A stretch of DNA of 64,000 bases from Solen grandis (lineage: Eukaryota > Mollusca > Bivalvia > Adapedonta > Solenidae). A program made the translations under genes and the position numbers. Shown one piece after another: positions 47,585 to 60,700 of this stretch (within the stretch, counting starts at the first letter, position 1; each line of letters begins with the position of its first letter). The DNA lies in NCBI GenBank assembly GCA_021229015.1, contig CM037784.1, positions 65,561,223-65,625,222 on the forward strand, written 5' to 3'. The notes beneath the pieces were generated by a model, which worked only from the letters and a program-made list of their open reading frames with translations, made no database searches and was not told the DNA's origin.

Positions 47585-49273
47585 TTTTTTAGCTCACATG
47601 AGCACAACGTGCTCAAGGTGAGCTTTTCTGATCGCCTTTTGTCCGTCGTCCGTGCGTGCGTCCGGCGTCAACAATTGCTTCAAACAACATCTCCTCCTAA
47701 ACGGCTTGGCCAATTTGAAAAATATTTTGCAGGAATGTTCCTTGGATGAAGCTCTACTAAAGTTGTATAAATGGTTCTGGTCCATTGCATAATTAGGTCA
47801 CAGGAGCTAAAAATAGATTTTAAAAATGAAAATTTAAAACATCTTCTTCTCTGAAACCACAAGGCCTAGCCTTTTGATTTTTGGTATGTAGCATGATCTT
47901 ATGACTCTCTACCAGGATTGTACAAATTATGACCCTGGGGTCAAAATTGGCCCCGCCCCAGGGGTCACTTGATTTCACATAGGCTAATATAGTAAAAACT
48001 TGAAAAAATCTTCTTCTCCGAAACCACAAGGCCTAACCTTTTGATTTTTGGTATGTAGCATCATCTTATGGGCCACTACCAAGATTGTACAAATCATAGC
48101 CCTATGGTGATAAATGACCCCGCACCAGGGGTCACTTGTTTTACATAGAGTTATATAGAAAAATCTTAAAAAATCTTCCTCTATGAATCCATAAGGCCTA
48201 GAGCTTAGATATTTGGTATGTAGCATCATCTTATGGGCCACTACCAAGATTGTACAAATCATAGCCCTATGGTGATAAATGACCCCGCACCAGGGGTCAC
48301 TTGTTTTACATAGAGTTATATAGGAAAATCTTAAAAAATCTTCTTCCATGAATGCATAAGGCCTAGAGCTTAGATATTTGGTATGAAGCATCATCTTATG
48401 GGCCACTACCAAGATTGTACAAATCATAGCCCTATGGTGATAAATGACCCCGCACCAGGGGTCACTTGTTTTACATAGAGTTATATAGGAAAATCTTAAA
48501 AAATCTTCTTCATGAATCCATAAGGCCTGAGCTTAGATATTTGGTATGAGCATCATCTTATGGGCCACTACCAAGATTGTACAAATCGTAGCCCTATGGT
48601 GATAAATGACCCCGCACCAGGGGTCACTTGTTTTACATAGAGTTATATAGGAAAATCTTAAAAAATCTTCTTCCATGAATGCTTAGATATTTGGTATGTA
48701 GCATCATCTTATGGGCCACTACCAAGATTGTACAAATCTAGCCCTATGGTGATAAATGACCCCGCACCAGGGGTCACTTGTTTTACAAGAGTTATATAGG
48801 AAAATCTTAAAAAATCTTCTTCATGAATCCATAAGGCCTAGAGCTTAGATATTTGGTATGTAGCATCATCTTATGGGCCACTACCAAGATTGTACAAATC
48901 ATAGCCCAATGGTGATAAATGACCCCACACCAGGGGTCACTTGTTTTACATAGAGTTAAATAGGAAAATCTTAAAAAATCTTCTTCTATGAATCAATAAG
49001 GCCTAGAGCTAAGATTTTTGTTATGTTGTAGCATCTAATGGTTCATTACAAAGATTTTCAAAGTCTTGGCCCTACGGTGATAAATGACCCTGCGCCCAAG
49101 TCTTCTCTGAAACCATATGGCCCATTGCTTAGGTATTTGGTGTGTAGTATTGTCAGGGGTAAAATGTTTTAGATTAAGTTATATCAGAATCCTTGTCTGT
49201 TTAAAAACCTTGACATCAGTTGAAGCAATGGTACTCAGGTGAGCGATTCAGGGCCATCATGGCCCTCTTGTTT
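47585..49273 (+). mobile_element. Helentron-like element, copy I, with 165-bp array
   Basis: Begins TTTTTTAGCTCACATGAGC, then GTCCGTCGTCCGTGCGTGCG, then 165-bp units (GGTATGTAGCATCATCTTAT-type motif at 48051, 48216 and 48381 and onward, some with deletions). It ends CTCAGGTGAGCGATTC, the hairpin AGGGCCATCATGGCCCT and CTTGTTT. The monomer is that of copy E. Open frames on the minus strand here (such as 47984-48427) only reflect the periodicity. Confidence 0.87.
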
Positions 49274-51325
49274 GGACTAACAACTAAAACCGGTTTGCAG
49301 AAAAAGGTCGACAAAGAGCTTGTTTTAAACATCAACTGGAAAAAGTAACAACATTGATTGGACCTGTGTTATGAAAGCTTCTTGCCCAAAATAAGGCATG
49401 GATCCACAGCTTTTAGATAAGCATTCCTGTACGCTACTGCTTGACCAAAGAGGTTGAAGATTTGGCAGAATAAAAATGGGCTCTTATGGCAAATATGTTT
49501 AGTAAGAAAGCTGTTGGCAGCTGACTTGTCAATCTGGCAGTTGTAGATCTGGTAAGACAAATATAAAAAGACATAGGGGTCCTAATGCAATACAGCAATT
49601 CATTTGTAATGTATTAGTATCTTCTTCCAGGAGTGGAAAGCATCTGATGACTTTCTCACTAAAATCTCATGTAAGAAATCCTGAATAATGGTTAAGTGAT
49701 GTGGGTGGGGCTGTATTCATGGGATATCTTCTGATTGGTTCAACCCTGATAAAGGATAGTTCTGTATTTTCTGAAATACATGTTCATGTTTTCACTACAC
49801 TAAATTTATCAGATGAGCATAACTAGTATACAATACTGTTAAGAGACATTTTATAAAGATTTAGGAATAGAAAAGTAGAAATACTATCTTCTGAAGAAAA
49901 AAAAAAACTTTGTTGTAAATACAGACCCAGGATAGCTTGACTGGACCTTCAGTGTGAAAAAAGGGCATGTAGACTACATCATACAAACTTTAACTGGTTC
50001 TAAATGCATAATGACTAGAGGGTTATTGTTCTGCATCAAACCCTAGAAATGGGCTGGGTTATCATCTGATCTCCATGTCACATTATTCTGTTGGTGAACA
50101 CTTCAGCCCTGCCTAGGGCTACAGCTGGGGCGAGTTGCTCACACAATGTGTTCCAATAAGTTTCATTGTCTGGTTTTTGGCTGGTGTAGCTTCCCCTTAA
50201 TTTATGTTATCTTTAAACATGAGGACAGTTGGGAACCAGACAACAAAACGCATTGAAACTTATTTGCGTGAGCAACTTGCCTTCGAATTTTAAAGCATCA
50301 AACAACCATTTATGCTCGAGGGTCACAAAAAAAGTGTTCAATTTTTAGGATGGGGTAAACAGTCTTGTGTACAGGTAAATCAAATGCAGCCATTGCTGAT
50401 TTGCATAATAAATGCAGCCATTTTCACTGCACTGTATCACTGTGCAAGTAGCATATTAATTCAACGAAATTTTTGTAAATCAGGTACACTAATACTGAAA
50501 TAATGTTAATTGTGACCACCTTTAGTATGCAATTTATTTATGGAACCTCACTGCAGATCATTATGAAACGAAGCACTCAAGACACAGAGAGACTGCTAGC
50601 GGGGTTACCCTGAAATGGCTGGGTTAGCTGATTTAGTACAAGTAACTAGAGTTATGAGAAAATGCAGAGATTTAGCATTGTATGACCTTTGCCTCTCTTG
50701 AATTTAACCCTGCTTGAATGCAGGTAATGCATGTCCTGCCGACAGTCTCTCAGGGCATTGTGTGCTTTGATTTGTACAAGCTATAAGAATTTTCCATGGG
50801 CCATACCTGTTTGGTTGATTAAAGGTTTGAAATATATAGTTCAAGTATGATTGGTTCCTAAAATTGTATACATAAAACCAACACTGTCATGCAACAAGTA
50901 AGTTAAAACTGCGCTAAACAACAGCAGAGCTTTTGGGTGTATTATCTGAAACCTCAAAAAGCATACAACTGGAACAACATACTCAATAATAAAGCTGAAA
51001 CCACCACTGCACACAAGATTTATAGGCTTTTGAGTGTTGGTTGACATTTAATTTTGCTTCAGGGCTTTTGTGAGCATGGCCTGAGGAATCTTCTGATTCC
51101 TTTAATAAAGCTGCGCTTACGAGAGAATATGGGACAGATGGTAGGCTGAGAGTCACATTTCCATACTATGTAAGACATTCAGGGGTCACAACAAATGCAA
51201 TCAACATAAGATCAGCAGACTGCAGTCCCAATAATTGTCAGCTCAATAACTGGGTAAATATTTTGTTGATTTGTTCTTTGAAACCCTATTAAAACGTTGG
51301 TTTTACACAAAGTGCTGTTCTACTT
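49274..51325. other. Intergenic, upstream of the peptidase gene
   Basis: No supportable gene. A palindromic element at 50.1-50.3 kb is listed separately. Confidence 0.45.
50117..50288. repeat. Imperfect palindromic MITE
   Basis: GGCGAGTTGCTCACACAA at the left is inverted as TTGCGTGAGCAACTTGCC at the right, and ATAAGTTTCATTGTCTGGTT pairs with AACCAGACAAC...TTGAAACTTAT inside it. About 170 bp. Confidence 0.6.
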
Positions 51326-51401
51326 TAGTTTTTCTTTCCCGGTTGTTAGAACTTGTTCTTCTGTAGTTTTTCTTTCCCGATTGTTAGAACTTGTTCTTCT
51401 G
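51326..51401. repeat. 38-bp tandem duplication upstream of the peptidase start
   Basis: Two adjacent 38-bp copies (51326-51363, 51364-51401), each TAGTTTTTCTTTCCC(G/A)(G/A)TTGTTAG onward, with a single base difference. They end 46 bp before the first ATG of the peptidase gene, so they lie in its 5' UTR or core promoter. Confidence 0.85.
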
Positions 51402-51447
51402 TTCTCTTTATTCATGAGAAATTGAAAACAAATCGAGCAGTATATAC

Positions 51448-51762
51448 ATGGACGCTTGCAGACATACCGGCTTCATTCTTAATCAGGTTTATCGCTTTAT
51501 AACAGTTGTCACACCAACATATCATCATAAATTTGCACAAAAGTTACTGTCAAGGTCATTTTACAGCTTTCAGTTTAGAAACTTTAGTTCTACTCGAGTT
51601 ACATACAGAATGACGCAAGCATCCGGGAACCGATTGACATGGAAATTCACAGTTGACCAAATCAGCAAGTCAGCCTCCGAACTCATTGAGAAGAACAAGG
51701 CAATATATGATAGTGTCGGTGCGCTAAAACCAGAGGATATCAGTTATGAAAACGTTGTGAAG
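51448..51762 (+). CDS. THOP1: Peptidase coding exon 1
   Basis: Residues 1-105: presequence-like extension, then [20 protein letters not shown]. The first ATG has T at -3 and G at +4. In-frame Met55 has A at -3. Donor GTATAT. Confidence 0.85.
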
Positions 51763-54700
51763 GTATATATGCCTTTCCCTAAAAATAAAACTAGAAGATT
51801 TAAATCCATTAACAATTGTTCTTCCCATTTAATCTTGGTTTTAGGTAACATGACATTGTAGTTTTAATGGTAACCAGGAACGTTTGTATGACTGCCAAGA
51901 CCAAGATGAAACAACAACAACAACAGCAGTTCTTATAACAATCTGCTTATATTCAAATGTAAATGTTATCGACTCTTATTTGGCAAAGTCTTCCAAGTTG
52001 TTGAACCTGACCCCGTCTAATGTTCTACAAAATTGTCCATAATTATGCAGCCATTTATCCATAGCACTTGCTTGTTACTATTGGCTCTAGAACCAAACAA
52101 AGCTTTGCACATTGCTTTCAACAGTTTACAACATATAAAGACTTTTAAATATTCTTTTATCAAAGAACTTAGATACAAAAAAAAAATGTAACAAACACGG
52201 CCCGGCCCGGAATATATAGCATGATAGCCCAATGCTCTAACCACTGAGCCAAAGAGTCAACTCCCTGACACAGTTGTCAGAGATTGTACTTATACCCGTG
52301 ATGATGCATGGTCACAAAAAAAATACAGCTTGCTCCTATCACTTGTTCATCAAGCCAGTACAGTTGATGTCTTTTAAGGCTATGGTCAAAGTGCCCATTA
52401 TCATGCCTGTCACTTTATAACATCTCAATTCCTGTATACTATTTTGATATTTTTACCAGATATAAATATGCTGACATATGAATGCACACAATTTGTTTGT
52501 TTATGCTTAACTTGCACCTATGCATGAACCTCAGTATTGAGGGGCAAAGTATGAATAAAGTAGAAGAGTAACAACTACTTCAAAACTTCAGTTATCATTC
52601 TCTTAAGTCATCCATTGGAAACAACTGCTATGTACCACTGTTACAATTCTTGATCTTGACGAGTCATATTGACTTACAGGTTATCAAATATCTATACTGG
52701 GATAATATTAGTCAATGGTTGACCTGGGTTACACAAAAGAAAAGTTGGCTTTGTTTGGGATACTGTTTGTATTATGCAGTTTCCCTATGAATGAAAAAGA
52801 TGGGGCTTAAAGTTTCTTTGCTCAAAACAGGGAAAATGCATTCTCATGTATATAGTGTTAGCTGTTACACTGATGAGACTGGTTGGACTCTTACGTGTTA
52901 GGAGTGATTTCATAGAAATCATATTTTGCAGCCTCACCACTCATTTGCATTTTTGGTCTTCTACAAACAGTTTTGTAATTCTGCACAATTATGCAAAATG
53001 GTGCAATGACTCTCTTGTCAGTCCCCTGGTCAATTTATCATTTTTTACTCAACTGGTATTGTGTTGTAATGTACAGTTCAGTTATGTCCTCACATATCCA
53101 ATCCTTTAATGCTTTTGATATGATTTTATGGATGATGAATTCATCATCAATTTCATTTACATAACATCAATTTTCACCGTGTTATACATTTCATGACTTT
53201 ACCCTCAAACAATCCAATAGATATGTATCTATGAATCCCAAACAAGGATGTAAATGAACTACAGGATGGTTCCCTGACTTGTCATCTATGATGGGGATTA
53301 TAGTAATAAAAAAAATCTCAACACAATGAACATGACAGTGCTGCAACAGTTTGATTTAATTCAGAAATACATAAAATATTACAGAGGGCAACATTTAATT
53401 CTTAAAGAAAAAAAATGACTTAAGGAAGGAGGAAATCATCAATTCATACCCTTTCCGGTAAATAAAAATTTTCTTTGAAAAAAACAACAAAAAACAGTTG
53501 ATGGTATTTTCTCACAGCCCCTTGTAGATGCAGACCGGGAATATGCTGTTGAGAGGAACAATATAGATTTTATACAACACGTCTATGCTGATAAAGTGCT
53601 CCGAGATGCCAGTGTGGAGGCTGATAAAAAACTCTCTGAGTTCGATGTCGAGATGAGGTATAATCAGTTTCATCCTTTCTTTGTTCAATTTTTGCATGGT
53701 TTTGTTCTTGTTCTTACAACACGTCTATGCTGATAAAGTGTTCGGAGATTCTAATTAATCATAAATAACATTTAATTTTTTTTCAATGATGTTATAGATT
53801 ACAACATTTTTATATGTTCATCAAATAATTAATCATAAATACACATTAGAAAGACTTTTACAAAATAATTCAATGATTTGTAGATTAATATACATTTTTT
53901 GTAATATGTAATATGGCAGTGTGGAGATTCTGTTGATTGCTATGGAAAAATTATGCACTCCACTGGTAGGGGACTCCTGTGTTGCGTGCAACACCAGTTA
54001 CTTGTTAGTCAAGATATTCATCCTTAAAAAGGTATTATTTAACTTGTAGGTGTTTTATTGAGATATTAAGGTAAGTATGTGCCAAGTAGGTTTATCACAC
54101 CTTCGGAAACATGTGATATTGATGTACATGTATTATTGCAGTATGCGACAAGATGTGTTCGACGCAATTGAGGCGTTTGATAAGAAGAAAGTGGAAGGAC
54201 TGACCCCGGAGGTCCAGCGTTACATTGAGAGACAAATCAAGATTGGCAGAAGGAATGGTAATTTAAATCCTGCTTTATATATCCCATGGATGCATAAAAT
54301 ACAACCAGTGTCCTTTATATTAGTTGTCATGCCTGAAAAACATAAAGATTGTCTATATTGATATATTTACCCCTGCTTCACAGATGTGGGGGCTATATAG
54401 TAATTACGCTCACCCCATCTTGTCCTGGCCCATCCAGTCTTAAATCATATGGCATAAACACAAGGTCGAATGCAGGGGTATAAATCTTATCATCTTTTTC
54501 CCCAGATTTACCAGTAACCCAGTGAATATAAAGAAATTGACGCTTTCACCCCACCACAAACACTCTTGAAAAAAAAAATGGTTTTAAGGGGCCGTTTCCT
54601 ATCACTGAAATAAAAAGGCTTGTCATGTTGATTTTAACCAACATTTTGTTTGAACTTGTGTAAGAGTACTTTTAGTTACTGTAAATTGGCAGTTTATAAC

Positions 54701-57700
54701 TATGGCATTTTGGGAATATCTTGAGGTTTGCTGAACTGTTTTTGTTCTGTTGTCAGTAGCAAACTGTACTTATCATCAATGCTTGATGATGATGATGATG
54801 ATGATGATGATACTTACTAACTGTTAATTGAATGGTCAATGATGATTTTGTTAAAAATTGTTGTGGTGGTGATGGTAATTATGTTCTGTAATTAAAATGT
54901 TGATTAGATGATGATGATGATGATGATTGTGGTGGTATTGATGATGATGATGTGTTTAGGACTACATCTACCAAAGAAGACCCAAGACGAAATTAAGGCC
55001 ATCAAAAAGAGGATGAGTGACCTGTCAATAGACTTCAGCAAGAATCTCAATGAGGAGAACACCACCCTGGAATTCACAGAGGAAGAATTGGGTATTGGGA
55101 ATTTTTTCACCTTTACACCAACTTACTGGATTGTCCCTCAATAAGATTTCCCAAGTTCACAGTGTCCAGTGTTTCTCTATTACTGATATCACTTAAATAA
55201 TATATTTGTATGTTTTGATGTGAAAAAAGAAAAAAGAAATTATCAATATTCAGGAACTTGCGTAAATGATTTTGCTCACTTGTTCATTAACCATTTACCT
55301 CATGAATATTCAGTTACAAATTATTGACTTGATGAATATTTATTTACTGAACTTCAAATTGTATTTGAATCCTGGAATTTTTTTTTGCTATGTGGACTTC
55401 TGTAGAATCTGCGCTACAATATTATTTGAGTAAACAGAGGAGACCCTGATCAGATGGCTCCTACCATGAATTGAGTACCGTCCCCAGTGGCCGAGTGGTT
55501 AGATTGTCATCCTTGAGAGCGGGAGGTCATAGGTTGATCCCAGGCCACGACATACAAAAGTCATAAAAAATGGTAAAGTTATAGCTCCCTTGCTTGGCGC
55601 TCAGCATAAAAGGGTAGTTGCAGGACTGGTTGGCCATGTGACTGGTGTGGTATCATGTCATATGTCTACAGCATGATACTGCAGTGTGGCACCAATATAT
55701 CTGCCTCAAGTAGACATCGTCCAAATGACTGAAATACTGTTGGTGGGAAGTTAAACCCAACAAACAAACAATCAAATGAGTCTCGGTGAGGTAAACTTGG
55801 TACTTGCAGTTTAGCTTGGAAATCCATTAATGCATTATTATCAGTTACGAAATATTTTACTAATTTGTATTTTGTTTTAAAGAATGATGAATTGAATTCT
55901 CCTGTATATTGAATGATGTCAAACATTTTTATAACTTGACTTTCATGCTTTAATTTACGACACAAAAAATGTCAAGGGTCAAGAACATGATGACCAATAC
56001 AAAAGTAGGTCATGAAGCAAGTGCTTCTCATTTGTTGTGACTGCCTTTACAGAGAAAACAATTTTTTTTCCATTGGTAAAAAAGATAACATTATCTCTGA
56101 CAGGAGATACTTTTAACCAGAAATATGAAATACAGAAAACACGACAAATAGCATAAAATAATGTTGATATTTCTTGAAAGATATATTATCTTTCACTTGT
56201 GGAATTAAAAATATCAGTGATATTGTTTCCTATGTCACCGGTAAAAAAATCAACAAATGTCCTGAATACTTGATGTTTGATCTGGGGCAAGTTGCTCAGA
56301 TAGAAAGTTGCAACAGTATAAACTGAAGTTTTCTTAGTGTTTTATGCAATGATTTGAATGAAAACACTGTTTTCCAGATGGCATCTTGTGTAGGCAACAT
56401 CTATCTTTAATTAATATAAATATAATTCTGCAAAATTTTTCAGATGATCCGTGCATTTATCTGGTATATTAACTACCATTATGTGGACATGTCTGTTTAC
56501 CATGTTCCTGCACAAGGCAGCTTTAAGGAGTACCCTAAAATTTATATTTGCAACATCAGGTTGCATAGAAATCACTGGAAAACTGGTATATCACAACTTC
56601 TTGTCTGAGCAGTTCACCCCTTGTCTGCCACTGGTAGATTGATCTGGTCTCATGTGTGTAAAATATTGAACTGTATGGTTTCTAAAAAAAAAAAAGTTTT
56701 ATTTTACAGTTGGTGCCCCTGAAAGCTTCGTAAAGTCTCTTGAGAAGGTGGGTCAGGATAATACAGATATAAATTCTCCTACTAAGTCTTTACCTTACTG
56801 TACGTTTAGGTTGTTCTAATTATATCTCCACTTTACATATATATATAGAATCTGACATGAATTGTTATTTCATATCAAATTTTACTAAACAAGTTCATGG
56901 AAATGTTATAAAGCGAGCCTCTGGTGAGCTTAATACATTTTCATGAATGAATTTTGTAAAATTTGATATGAAGTGACAATTCATATCAGATTCTTTTTAT
57001 CATATGACCTATACTGACAGTAAATTGGGATCATAACAACAAACAAAAAACATGAATGAATGGACTTTGAATGAATTACTATTTGTAACCTAAAACCAAG
57101 AAAATATTTTCAAATAATAACTGAAAATAAAGATTTAATGTATTCTCTTATATTTTCAACATCATGTGTTTTTTTTTTTTTTTTTTTTATCAAAGTTAGT
57201 TTCATCAAACACATTTAATCCAGCTGTTTGAGTTCAACATATTATGCATTTATATAGAAGACACACACGTGACGCGTGTTGTAAGTCAGCCTTAACTGTA
57301 TATGTAACATGTGAAATATAAGAAAATATGTGATGGTTGTACGAAGCTGCAAACAGCTGTTTAAGCATAATGTCATATGGTAAAAGTTGATATGAATCAA
57401 ACACTTTGTCCCATCCCACTTTACAAAAAAAATTAATATCTTTTCAAGATAGTGAAACATTGGTATTCATCATTTTCAGTGATACTCTAGTTGTATGAAG
57501 ACATTAAGAAAGCGATAGTTTGGAGTTTCCTGACCTTAAGTAGTATTTCTGTTTAATGAGAATCATGTTTTCTAGGATATTTGCCAAATACATTACAAAA
57601 AATACATTTATTTTTTTCAATTCCTGATATAAAGACGAAATTAATTGAATGAAGAGTCTTCATTTTCTCTCTCATTTCCCCCAAACAAACAGAAATATGT

Positions 57701-60700
57701 GTATTAAAGTACCAGATAATATGATTATTTTACAGACGGATGATGGGAAGTGTAAGGTCTCCCTCAAGTACCCCCACTACTTCCCATGTATGAAGAAATG
57801 TAGGAACCCTGAGACAAGGAAGAAGCTTGAAATAGCCTTTAATTCCAGGTAAATACAAGTAAACTTAGTCTAGTGACTTGGAAAAAGAGGAGCCCTGTTC
57901 TGTAGTCACATTAAAGGGAAAATGTCACTTTGAACTTTTCAAAGAAGTCACTTTGAAATAATAGATGTTTCATAGATTTTTGTTAAAAATCTAAAAACCA
58001 TGCAAAATGTTGCTTTTCTTGTCACTGCGTGGCACTGTACTGTAAAATCATAATTTTTATCGACACTAATTTTGTGTTAATTTCATGGAAGGTTTCGCTT
58101 ATATTTAACTCAATGTATTAAGCTTTCATTTAAATGTTATGTGGTTTAAGCTGATATTTGTTCAGTTATTACACTCATGGGATATTGACTTTACAGTATT
58201 AAATGTTCTAATATTGTGCATTTCATCTGTAAAATGTCTGCTTCTTAACCATATACATTTTATTTAAGACTATGATCAGGTTATTTTGCTTAATTGTATC
58301 ACTAATTGTGCATAAATAAATTGCAATTCTTTATGCATGGTTCCTTGCTATTTTAGCAACATGATTATTTAATACACAGCCAATGTAAAGCTGATGTTAA
58401 AATGATGTATGGGAACTTCCCCAGTGGCCAAGTGGTTAGAGTGTATGCCTCTGGAGTGGGAGGTCATAGATCCAATCCCTCATTACAAGATACCAAAGTT
58501 GTTTAGTTTAAACTTATTTATTTTATGTCGATTGGGAAACAAGCTCTTACAACTTAGACTAATCCCTCTCGACAGACCAAAGTTGTTAAAAATGGTACTG
58601 GTAGCTCCCTGCTTGGCGCTCAAAATATATACATTTACAGGGTAGTTCCAGGACTTGTTGGCCCAGTGTTAGGATAATGTGACTGTGTATGGTATCATCC
58701 TTCATGCCACATGTCCACGGCGTGATACTGCAGTGTGGCATCACTATATCTGTCTCAAGTAGACATCGTCTCCAAGTGACTGAATCCCAGTAAGTGGGAT
58801 GATAAAACAAAGTAAATGACATATACATCTGAATAGGTTTAGAACATGAAACTTTGTGTATTAAGGTAATTTTTTTTATTGATTTGGTATATATCTGGTA
58901 TATTGCTTTGTTGCCTGACATCAATCAATAAAACACAAACCCAAGATGAACCTGCTAGTATTATTTAACTGATCTATCTGAATGTAGCTTTGCAAGTTAT
59001 TCTACTTTTGTATATATATTTTTATCAGAATAACATTTGAACCCAGATCAGACTGGAACTCTCTTCCAATCTGATTTGGATTTATACTGGTTTGTCCAGT
59101 TGTCAGAATGCCTCAGTATGTCTCTGTGCTTTTAGTAAGCATTTTCTTGTGATCCTTCAAGATGTAAAGCTTACAATTAACATACAAATCAGTCTATGTA
59201 GTTATTTTGCAAGTTTGAATATTTGATGTTTATCTGTGTCATGAATGTTTACATATTGTAAATAATTATGTAACTAACTTTTAAACTCAGGATTTGGTAT
59301 AAACTTTCCAGTCTATTGCCAGAGGGAATGCTGCCGGAAAACGTGATGTTTGTGTTGTGATGTTGAACATGTGTGTATTTTTATCTTCAGATGTGTTAAG
59401 GAAAATACACCAATATTAGAGGAATTAGTAAAACTTAGACATGAAGTAAGTAAATCCAGTTATTTGAATTTAGATATTAACAAAAATTAGTTTTCTTATT
59501 TACTCTAGTGATGTTTTGAGGTCGAGTTTATTAAAAGTGCCTGGGTGCCTTTTCTGATTCAGTCTGTAAGTCATGGATAGAAACAAAAGATGGAGCCTGG
59601 AGGCTTTCCAATCAAGACCTTCTGTATGTTATGGCCCAATCATCCCAATCCCCCCTTTTCTTTGAATGTTTCTCTTTCTTTCTTCTTGTGGCGATGACTG
59701 GGTGTTCAGATAGAAGGGTGTACACAGACCTGATTAAGCCCATACTTCACCTCTCTCTGTACTCAAGACTATCTTCCACCTATAATATAAGCCTCCCCTA
59801 AAGAACAGACCACTCATGTTGTTGGAGGATCCTACTGGTCTACAAAATAAAGTACAAAACAGAACCCTGCCCACTATATGCCCTGTTGGAAATTAAATTC
59901 CAGCAGGGACAAATATAAATGTACACCCAGATACCTCTTTTTCAAAAATATTTTCTCTTCAAAGGATTTCCTCCTGCTTCAAAGCTATCAAAATTAAAAA
60001 AAAAACATTAGATCTTCAAAATTTTTAATTCTAAATTTAAGACCTTGCATAATGCCAATCCGCCATTGGCCAATTGGCTGTGGGTCTTTAAATATTTTAA
60101 AGGAAAAAATATCAAACATGGGTTCAAAGCCTAAGCTTGACTCATTCAATAATATACCATTAGCAGCACTTACGTAATGCCATTAGTTTGTCACATTCTC
60201 GTTAAATCATTGGCTCATTCTGGCTCCAGAAAATTGCTCAAAGAAAAAAAAAGTGGCCCCAATTTTGCACCATTTGGCTCATGCCTTGGCTAATAATTTT
60301 TTTTATCCCAGCGTGAGCCCTGGTTATGGGTAACATAAATTTTCCACTATCCAGACATTTCTTTACAGCTGTCAAGTTATAAACACTTTTTTTCTTCACA
60401 TCATGATGCCTGGATAGTTTTTGTTACAACACACTTAGCTTCTTACTAGTGCACCTCATTATTAACTGATTGTCGATTGAAGTCCTCGGCTTAAATTGCA
60501 TAAAATTTAGTTGTTTTATGGCAATATTTAAAATTTTGAACATCTGGCACCCAGCCAATTTTTTTTAAAATCTTTGTTATATGTATTAATGAAAACCCTT
60601 ACCTTGGGATAGACTCCCAGTCAATTATTTGAAAGGTAACGTCAATCCAGACTCCAATGACTCGGGTTTGATAGAATACAATGCCACTGAGAGTGCATTG

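Noticed and set aside
47984..48427. 147-codon minus-strand open frame with internal repeats
   Set aside because: It lies wholly in the 165-bp array of a Helentron-like element. A unit length divisible by three (165) keeps the frame open by chance.
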